DNA of 64,000 bases from Streptomyces spinosus (lineage in GTDB: Bacteria > Actinomycetota > Actinomycetes > Streptomycetales > Streptomycetaceae): assembly GCF_020400655.1 (NCBI RefSeq), contig NZ_JAINRC010000008.1, positions 310,001 to 374,000 on the forward strand, in the 5' to 3' direction. The number at the start of each line of letters is the position of its first letter. Position 1 is the stretch's first letter. Position numbers and translations under genes: made by a program. Below, in pieces: positions 58,836 to 64,000 of the stretch. The notes under the pieces were generated by a model. The model saw only the letters and a program-made list of their open reading frames with translations, was not told the DNA's origin and did no database searches.

Positions 58836-61415
58836 GTGACCGCCGTCACTGACCACGACCACACCGATCACACCAAGCACATCAGGCGCATGGATCACGG
58901 CAGCGACAGCGGTGACACGGAGCCCGGAGCGCACGGTGGGCACCCCGGCTCGAGCCTCGAGGGCAGCGCCGAGCACGGCTCCCAGGGTGGTGTCGATCAC
59001 GGGCCCAGGGATGGTGCCGAGCGCGGCCCCTTGGGTGGTGCCGAGCGCGCGGGTGGTCTTCTGGAAGCGCATCTGGACCTCGTCAAGGGCAAGCGCGGAG
59101 ACGACGGTCCCGGTACCGATCACCGCGCGGACGCGCCACGACGAGCCGACGTGGCCCTCTCCGGGGACGAGGCCGAGGAGAGCGGCGAGGGTGGCGGCAG
59201 GCGCGAGGACCACGGCCCGGAAAGAAGCCGGGGCAAGGGCATGGAAGGGACCCGGGACAAGGGCCTGGAAGGGGGTGGCGGCAAGAGCCCGGACGCCGGC
59301 GGCGGGGCCCCCGCGCGCGTGAAGGACGACAACGCCGGCCGCGACGCCGAGCGGGGGCAACGGGCCCGCGAGACCGCGCGGGACGGCAGGGCTAAACGCG
59401 ACCGTGACGGCGTACACGGCGCACAAGGCGCACACGGCGCAAGCGACCGCGCCCCCGATCGTGACCGCCCCGCGCGCGGTCACAGCTCTGAGGAGGGCGG
59501 CGTCTCCGTACCCCGGCCCCAGCCCCACTCCCCGAAGCCCCGCCCCGCACCCGACGCCACGCCTCCCAAGACCACCGCCACGACCGACCTCGGTACCGCG
59601 AACGGTGCCGGTACGGCCAACGGCGCCGGTACGGCGAACGGGACCGGTACGGCGAACGGCACCGACACCGGTGCCGACGGCAAGGGCGACTCCTCCGGCG
59701 CCTGGGACGACGGTCTCATCGCACGGCGCGTCACCGACGCCAGCGCCGCCGCCCTCGCCGCCGAGCGCGCCTCCGCCGTGGAACCCACGCACCGCGGGCC
59801 GGGCAGCCACACCCCCGCCCCACTGGCGTACGACGGCCCGCTGCGCTCCCGCCTGGACGCCCTGCGCGAACTCGTCGGGCTCTCCCGCACCCGACTGGAC
59901 AGCCACACCCTCGCCGAGGCCGGTCGCGTCCTGGACGAGGCCGCCGCGCGCCGCAAGCTCTCCGGGCGGCACACCGTCGTCGCCCTCGCCGGAGCGACCG
60001 GCAGCGGCAAGTCGCAGCTGTTCAACGCGCTCGCCGGAGTGCCCATCTCGGAGACCGGCGTACGACGCCCCACCACGGCCGCACCCATCGCGTGCAGCTG
60101 GAGCGACGGCGCGGCCGGCCTCATCGACCGGCTGGGCATCCCGGGCCGGCTGCGCCGCCGTCCGCTGCACGGCCCCGACACCGAGGGACAGCTCCGCGGA
60201 CTGGTCCTGGTGGACCTGCCCGACCACGACTCGGCCGCCGTACAGCACCGCGAACAGGTGGACCGGATCCTCAAACTGGTCGACGCGGTCATCTGGGTCG
60301 TGGACCCGGAGAAGTACGCCGACGCCGTCCTGCACGAGCGGTACCTGCGGCCGATGGCCGGCCACGCCGAGATCATGTTCATCGTCCTGAACCAGGTGGA
60401 CCGGCTGCCCGGGGACGCCGCCGACCAGGTCCTGGACGACCTGCGGCGGCTGCTGGACGAGGACGGCATCGCGCTCGGCGAGCACGGCGAACCCGGCGCC
60501 ACCGTGCTCGCGCTGTCCGCGCTCACCGGGGAGGGCGTCGGCGACCTGCGCGAGGCGCTCGGCGAGTTCGTGGCGGAGCGCGGCGCGGCGGCCCGCCGGG
60601 TGGCGGCCGACGTCGACACCGCCGCGGCCGAGCTGCGGCCCGTCTACGCCACCGGACGACGGGTCGGCCTCAGCGAGGAGGCGCGCGAGGACTTCGCCGC
60701 GCGGCTCGCGGACGCGGTGGGCGCCACCGCGGCGGGCGAGGCCGCCGAGCGCGCCTGGCTGCGCAACGCCAACCGCGCCTGCGGCACGCCCTGGCTGCGG
60801 CTGTGGCGCTGGTACCAGGGCCGTGGCGATTCCACGACGGGCCGCCACGCGGTGCGCGCCCAGGCCGACGAGGAGGCCACGGCCCGGCAGAGCGTCGAGC
60901 AGGCGGTACGTACCGTGTCCGACCGCGCCTCGGCCGGGCTGCCCGCTCCCTGGGCCCAGGCGGTGCGCGAGGCGGCCGTCCGCGGTTCCAACGGTCTGTC
61001 CGAGGCGCTGGACGACCTGGCGGCCCGGGCCGGACTGCCGCCGGGCCGCCCGCCCCGGCCGGGCTGGTGGCCGGTGGCCGTACTGGTCCAGGCGGCGATG
61101 ACCCTGCTGCAGATCGCGGGCGGTGCGTGGCTCGTGGGCCAGATCGCCGGGGTGATGGCGCCCAACCTGGGTGTTCCGGTGCTGCTGATGGTGTGCGGGA
61201 TCATCGGCGGGCCGCTGGTGGAGTGGGCCTGCCGGATGGCGGCCCGGGGGCCCGCACGACGCTACGGCCAGGAGGCGGAACGCCGACTGCGGGAGGCGGC
61301 GGCGAGCTGCGGCCGGGCCCGGGTGCTCGATCCGGTGGCCGCGGAACTGCTGCGGTACCGCGAGGTGCGTGAACAGTACGGCAGGGTGGTGCGGACCGGG
61401 AGCGGGGTGCGGTGA
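58836..61415 (+). CDS. YfjP/HSR1-type GTPase with long disordered N-terminus
   Basis: An 859-residue protein (GTG after GGAGAGG). The first about 330 residues are charged Gly/Asp/Ala-rich low complexity. The GTPase domain has P-loop GATGSGKS (386-393), GVRRPTTAAP, G3 DLPDHDS and G4 NQVD. C-terminal part has two membrane segments (VAVLVQAAMTLLQIAGGAWLVG and PVLLMVCGIIGGPLVEW), so it is anchored in the membrane. Paired with the preceding GTPase, with which it is probably co-translated. Confidence 0.83.
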   Translation: MTAVTDHDHTDHTKHIRRMDHGSDSGDTEPGAHGGHPGSSLEGSAEHGSQGGVDHGPRDGAERGPLGGAERAGGLLEAHLDLVKGKRGDDGPGTDHRADAPRRADVALSGDEAEESGEGGGRREDHGPERSRGKGMEGTRDKGLEGGGGKSPDAGGGAPARVKDDNAGRDAERGQRARETARDGRAKRDRDGVHGAQGAHGASDRAPDRDRPARGHSSEEGGVSVPRPQPHSPKPRPAPDATPPKTTATTDLGTANGAGTANGAGTANGTGTANGTDTGADGKGDSSGAWDDGLIARRVTDASAAALAAERASAVEPTHRGPGSHTPAPLAYDGPLRSRLDALRELVGLSRTRLDSHTLAEAGRVLDEAAARRKLSGRHTVVALAGATGSGKSQLFNALAGVPISETGVRRPTTAAPIACSWSDGAAGLIDRLGIPGRLRRRPLHGPDTEGQLRGLVLVDLPDHDSAAVQHREQVDRILKLVDAVIWVVDPEKYADAVLHERYLRPMAGHAEIMFIVLNQVDRLPGDAADQVLDDLRRLLDEDGIALGEHGEPGATVLALSALTGEGVGDLREALGEFVAERGAAARRVAADVDTAAAELRPVYATGRRVGLSEEAREDFAARLADAVGATAAGEAAERAWLRNANRACGTPWLRLWRWYQGRGDSTTGRHAVRAQADEEATARQSVEQAVRTVSDRASAGLPAPWAQAVREAAVRGSNGLSEALDDLAARAGLPPGRPPRPGWWPVAVLVQAAMTLLQIAGGAWLVGQIAGVMAPNLGVPVLLMVCGIIGGPLVEWACRMAARGPARRYGQEAERRLREAAASCGRARVLDPVAAELLRYREVREQYGRVVRTGSGVR

Positions 61416-61924
61416 GGTGAGAAAGCTCGGTCAGCGAGGGGAGCCGGCTGGTCAGGGGTGACGGGAGCGCTGGGCATGGGTGGGTGACAGGGACGCCGGG
61501 GGCGGGTGACCGGAGCGGCGGGCGGTTGCTCGCGGGCGGGTCGGCACTCGTGCCGGTTGGCATTTGGGCGGGTCGTCACCCGTGCTGGTTGGTTCCTGCT
61601 TCGGGCCGTCACCCGTGCCGGTTGGCACCTGGACGGCTCGTCATACTGGCCGGCAGCCGGCCGTGGTCACCCCTGTGGGTGGCAAGGTTTTCCACAGGGG
61701 GGTGATCCTCCACAGCGCTCAGCGGGCTCGGCCCGGCGGAGGCAGTCTGAGGGCACGGCGATCGCACGGCGGGTCCGGCCAGGAGTGGCGGCGGGCGGTG
61801 CGGGCGGTCGTCGGGTGGTGCCGGCGCGTACGGCAGAGGTACGCGCGGCACGGCAGACGCAGCCGTACGGGACGGGCCCGTACGCGTGCCCGCCCGGCCG
61901 GAAGGTGCGGGGCGGGGGAGGGGA
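61416..61924. repeat. Noncoding region with degenerate tandem repeats
   Basis: 509 bp between the GTPase and ssb. It contains three copies of a GTGAC-GGAGCG-type unit (61455-61520) and about three copies of a roughly 40-bp unit with CGTCACCCGTGCCGGTTGG (61540-61640). A TTTTCCACA motif near 61690 resembles a DnaA box. The ssb promoter should lie at the right end. Confidence 0.55.
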
Positions 61925-62458
61925 GTGATCGAAGTGAACGAGACCACTGTCTGTGTCGTGGGGAACGTGGCGACCCGGCCGGCCTACCGGGAACTGGCGA
62001 CGGGACCGTCGGCCCGGTTCCGGCTCGCGGTGACCGCGCGCTACTGGGACCGGGAGAAGAACGTCTGGACGGACGGGCACACCAACTTCTTCACCGTGTG
62101 GGCCAACCGGCAGCTCGCGGTCAACGTGGCCGCGTGCGTGGAGGTGGGCCAGCCGGTCGTCGTCCAGGGCCGGCTCAAGGTGCGCACGGAGGTGCAGGGG
62201 CAGCAGCAGTGGGCCTCCGCCGACATCGACGCCGTGGCGATCGGCCATGACCTGTCGCGCGGTATGGCGTTCTTCCAGCGCGCGGTCAAACCGGAGGCAC
62301 CACCGACGGCGTCCCGCCCGGAGCCGAACTGGGAAACGCCGCGGCCGGCGGAACCGCAGGACGGACAGCCGGGGCGGCCTGGTCGGGAGCAGCAGGAACA
62401 AGGCGCGGAAGAAGGGGGAGTCGAGACACAGGAACAGCAAGCCGCAACGGTGACGTGA
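61925..62458 (+). CDS. ssbB: Single-stranded DNA-binding protein (SsbB-like)
   Basis: A 177-residue OB-fold SSB: NETTVCVVGNVATRPAYREL, RFRLAVTARYWDREKNVW, DGHTNFFTVWANRQLAVNVA and GQPVVVQGRLKVR are the conserved core. The C-terminal region is Gln/Glu/Pro-rich and lacks the acidic DDDIPF-type tip of SsbA, which fits the second, developmental SSB of Streptomyces (chromosome segregation at sporulation). Start is GTG after GGGAGGGG. Confidence 0.88.
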   Translation: MIEVNETTVCVVGNVATRPAYRELATGPSARFRLAVTARYWDREKNVWTDGHTNFFTVWANRQLAVNVAACVEVGQPVVVQGRLKVRTEVQGQQQWASADIDAVAIGHDLSRGMAFFQRAVKPEAPPTASRPEPNWETPRPAEPQDGQPGRPGREQQEQGAEEGGVETQEQQAATVT

Positions 62459-62740
62459 CGTCAGCAGCGCGTCGTCAACGACGCCTTGGGGCCGGACCGT
62501 CCCCGAAGTCCACCTCTCACGGTCTGAACACGCGGTACGAACCGGTGGATTTGTCGATACGACCAGCTCGCGGACGGTCCCGGCGATAACGATTACGGAT
62601 CGGATCGGCCATCGGATGATCCGACCGCCGGGGGAGGCTCCGCCTGATCCATAGGATGCCGGGCGTGCCCCTTGGGGCTGCCGATTCTGCTGGTGGGACC
62701 GTCCCCCACGTCCAACGGGTCCTGCTCGAAGGGGAATTCT
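62459..62740. promoter_or_regulatory. Intergenic region before the TQXA surface-protein gene
   Basis: 282 bp. A small hairpin at 62469-62484 (GCGTCGT / ACGACGC) may end the ssb transcript. The GTG start of the next gene follows GAAGGGGAA. No gene seen. Confidence 0.4.
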
Positions 62741-64000
62741 GTGCTTGCTGCGCTCTCTGGGTTCTGCCGGTCCACGGGAACGGCCCGCATGGCCGCCGCC
62801 GTCACGGTGACCGGCCTGATAGCGGCCGGCGTGCTGTCCGGCGCCGGTACGGCCGTGGCCGTGGACACGCCGCAGACCCAGGGCGGCGCGACGGCCACGA
62901 TCAACGGTCTGAAGACCTACGGCGAGGCCGTGATCCACGAGGACGGCGGCGACCAGCGGGTGTCCGCGGGCCTGTTCGAGATGTCCGTGGACGGTGGCGG
63001 CACCCTGCAGACGTACTGCGTGGACCTCCACAACCCGACCCAGCGGGACGCCAGGTACCAGGAGACGCCCTGGAGCGGCACCTCGCTGGGCACCAACAAG
63101 GACGCGGGCCGGATCCGCTGGATCCTGCAGAACTCCTACCCCCAGGTCAACGACCTCGCCGCACTCGCACGGCACGCGGGAACGAGCGGGCTGACCGAAC
63201 AGGACGCGGCGGCCGGCACCCAGGTGGCCATCTGGCGCTACTCCGACGGCGCGAAGGTCGACGCCGTGGACCCGCGGGCCGAGAAGCTCGCCGACTACCT
63301 GGAGAAGAGCGCCCGGAACGTCGGCGAGCCGCAGCCCTCGCTCACCCTGGACCCGCCCGCGGTCTCCGGCCGGCCGGGCGACCTGCTCGGGCCGGTGACG
63401 GTGCACACCAACGCGGGCGCGGTCACGGTGAGCCCGCCGGCGGACGCGGCCACCAGCGGGGTGCGGATCATCGACCGGAACGGCAAGGTGATCACCTCGG
63501 CGAGGAACGGCAGCCAGCTGTTCTTCGACATACCCGAGGACGCGGCGGACGGGACGGCCCAGCTGAGCGTGCAGGCCTCCACGACCGTGCCGGTGGGGCG
63601 GGCCTTCGCCTCCGAGAGCCGCAGCCAGACCCAGATCCTGGCGGGTTCCAGCGAGTCCACCGTCTCCGCGACCGCGACGGCGGGCTGGGCGGAGAAGGGC
63701 TCCATACCGGCGGTCTCGGCCCGCAAGAACTGCGCCAAGGGCGGTGTGTACATCACCACGGCCAACAAGGGCGACGAGCCGTTCACCTTCCGTCTGATGG
63801 GCGCCGAGCACACGGTCCCCGCGCACGCGTCCCGCACCGTGAGCGTGCCGCTCCAGGAGGACCAGGCGTACGACTTCACGATCACCGGCCCCCACGGGTT
63901 CAGCCACCGCTTCACCGGCGTCCTGGACTGCAAGACGCAGGGCACGATCACGACGGAGACGGCCCAGCTCCGCACCGAGCCCACCCCGGTCGCGGTGGGC
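62741..64000 (+). CDS. TQXA-domain thioester surface protein, N-terminal part (runs off window)
   Basis: At least 420 residues. A long signal peptide (MAAAVTVTGLIAAGVLSGAGTAVAV) is followed by a TQXA thioester domain: Cys93 in TYCVDL and Gln161 in TQVAIW, which should form an internal Cys-Gln thioester that can bind amines on surfaces, as in adhesins. Beta-rich repeat domains follow. Homologous Streptomyces proteins are sortase-anchored; the C-terminal sorting signal lies beyond the window. Confidence 0.88.
   Translation, partial: MLAALSGFCRSTGTARMAAAVTVTGLIAAGVLSGAGTAVAVDTPQTQGGATATINGLKTYGEAVIHEDGGDQRVSAGLFEMSVDGGGTLQTYCVDLHNPTQRDARYQETPWSGTSLGTNKDAGRIRWILQNSYPQVNDLAALARHAGTSGLTEQDAAAGTQVAIWRYSDGAKVDAVDPRAEKLADYLEKSARNVGEPQPSLTLDPPAVSGRPGDLLGPVTVHTNAGAVTVSPPADAATSGVRIIDRNGKVITSARNGSQLFFDIPEDAADGTAQLSVQASTTVPVGRAFASESRSQTQILAGSSESTVSATATAGWAEKGSIPAVSARKNCAKGGVYITTANKGDEPFTFRLMGAEHTVPAHASRTVSVPLQEDQAYDFTITGPHGFSHRFTGVLDCKTQGTITTETAQLRTEPTPVAVG

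Noticed and set aside
57387..60848. Very long antisense open frame (1153 codons) opposite the GTPase pair
   Set aside because: High GC in codon third positions of real genes leaves the opposite strand open; the product is low-complexity Gly/Arg/Val-rich and has no domains, while the plus strand encodes clear GTPases.
61667..63907. 746-codon antisense frame over ssb and the TQXA gene
   Set aside because: Overlaps two well-supported genes and a noncoding stretch, with no recognisable domain.

Overview
The window is high-GC actinobacterial DNA with Streptomyces-type gene content: rodlins, chaplins, a MelC1/MelC2 tyrosinase pair, GTG starts, GTGA/ATGA-coupled operons, and a developmental single-strand binding protein beside a TQXA surface protein. 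Gene order on both flanks resembles, from memory, the S. coelicolor region running from mmsA through rodlin/chaplin/melC to ssbB; no search was run.

1-10.8 kb (chromosomal backbone): the end of mmsA, a lipoprotein, an APC amino-acid permease, an unusual hydrolase/ABC-ATPase fusion with its permease, a von Willebrand A lipoprotein, and a long-chain acyl-CoA synthetase. 10.8-30.6 kb (cell-surface and aerial-hypha region): divergent rodlins (rdlB/rdlA), a short chaplin (chpD-like), a possible sorting-tail remnant where a long chaplin may have been, a GH26-type glycosidase, and a nine-gene minus-strand operon (25302 to 14373) for a Wzx/Wzy/Wzz-like exopolysaccharide. Then come a second chaplin, three small secreted proteins, a DUF5949-like protein, melC1-melC2 and a third chaplin (chpG-like). 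30.8-33.4 kb holds a DUF2087-type protein, a D-2-hydroxyacid dehydrogenase and two small envelope or secreted proteins.

33.5-56.9 kb is a mobile island in the 3' end of a tRNA-Arg(UCU) gene. The intact tRNA is at its right edge (56832-56904). A 47-bp copy of the tRNA 3' end lies at 37921-37967 and a diverged copy (30 of 35 bases) at 33497-33531. The left part (33.5-37.9 kb) is a decayed element with an integrase pseudogene, transposase scraps bracketing a QorB/HxlR-like pair, and frameshifted genes. The right part (37.9-56.9 kb, about 19 kb) looks like an intact pSAM2-type actinomycete integrative and conjugative element (AICE): Pif-like Nudix, KorSA-like GntR repressor with three operator-like sites, SCO3933-like protein, TraB/FtsK translocase with a TTA codon, Spd spread genes, RepSA-like initiator, Xis and Int. 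Its cargo includes a GntR-controlled cluster of small genes, a STAND (NB-ARC) NTPase with eight near-identical 42-residue TPRs and a coupled small partner, and a roughly 55% GC orphan gene of unknown function beside a 130-bp nested inverted repeat. That last group is the best candidate for an undescribed conflict or defence system.

57.2-64 kb returns to backbone: two coupled large GTPases, ssbB, and the start of a TQXA thioester surface protein that runs off the window.
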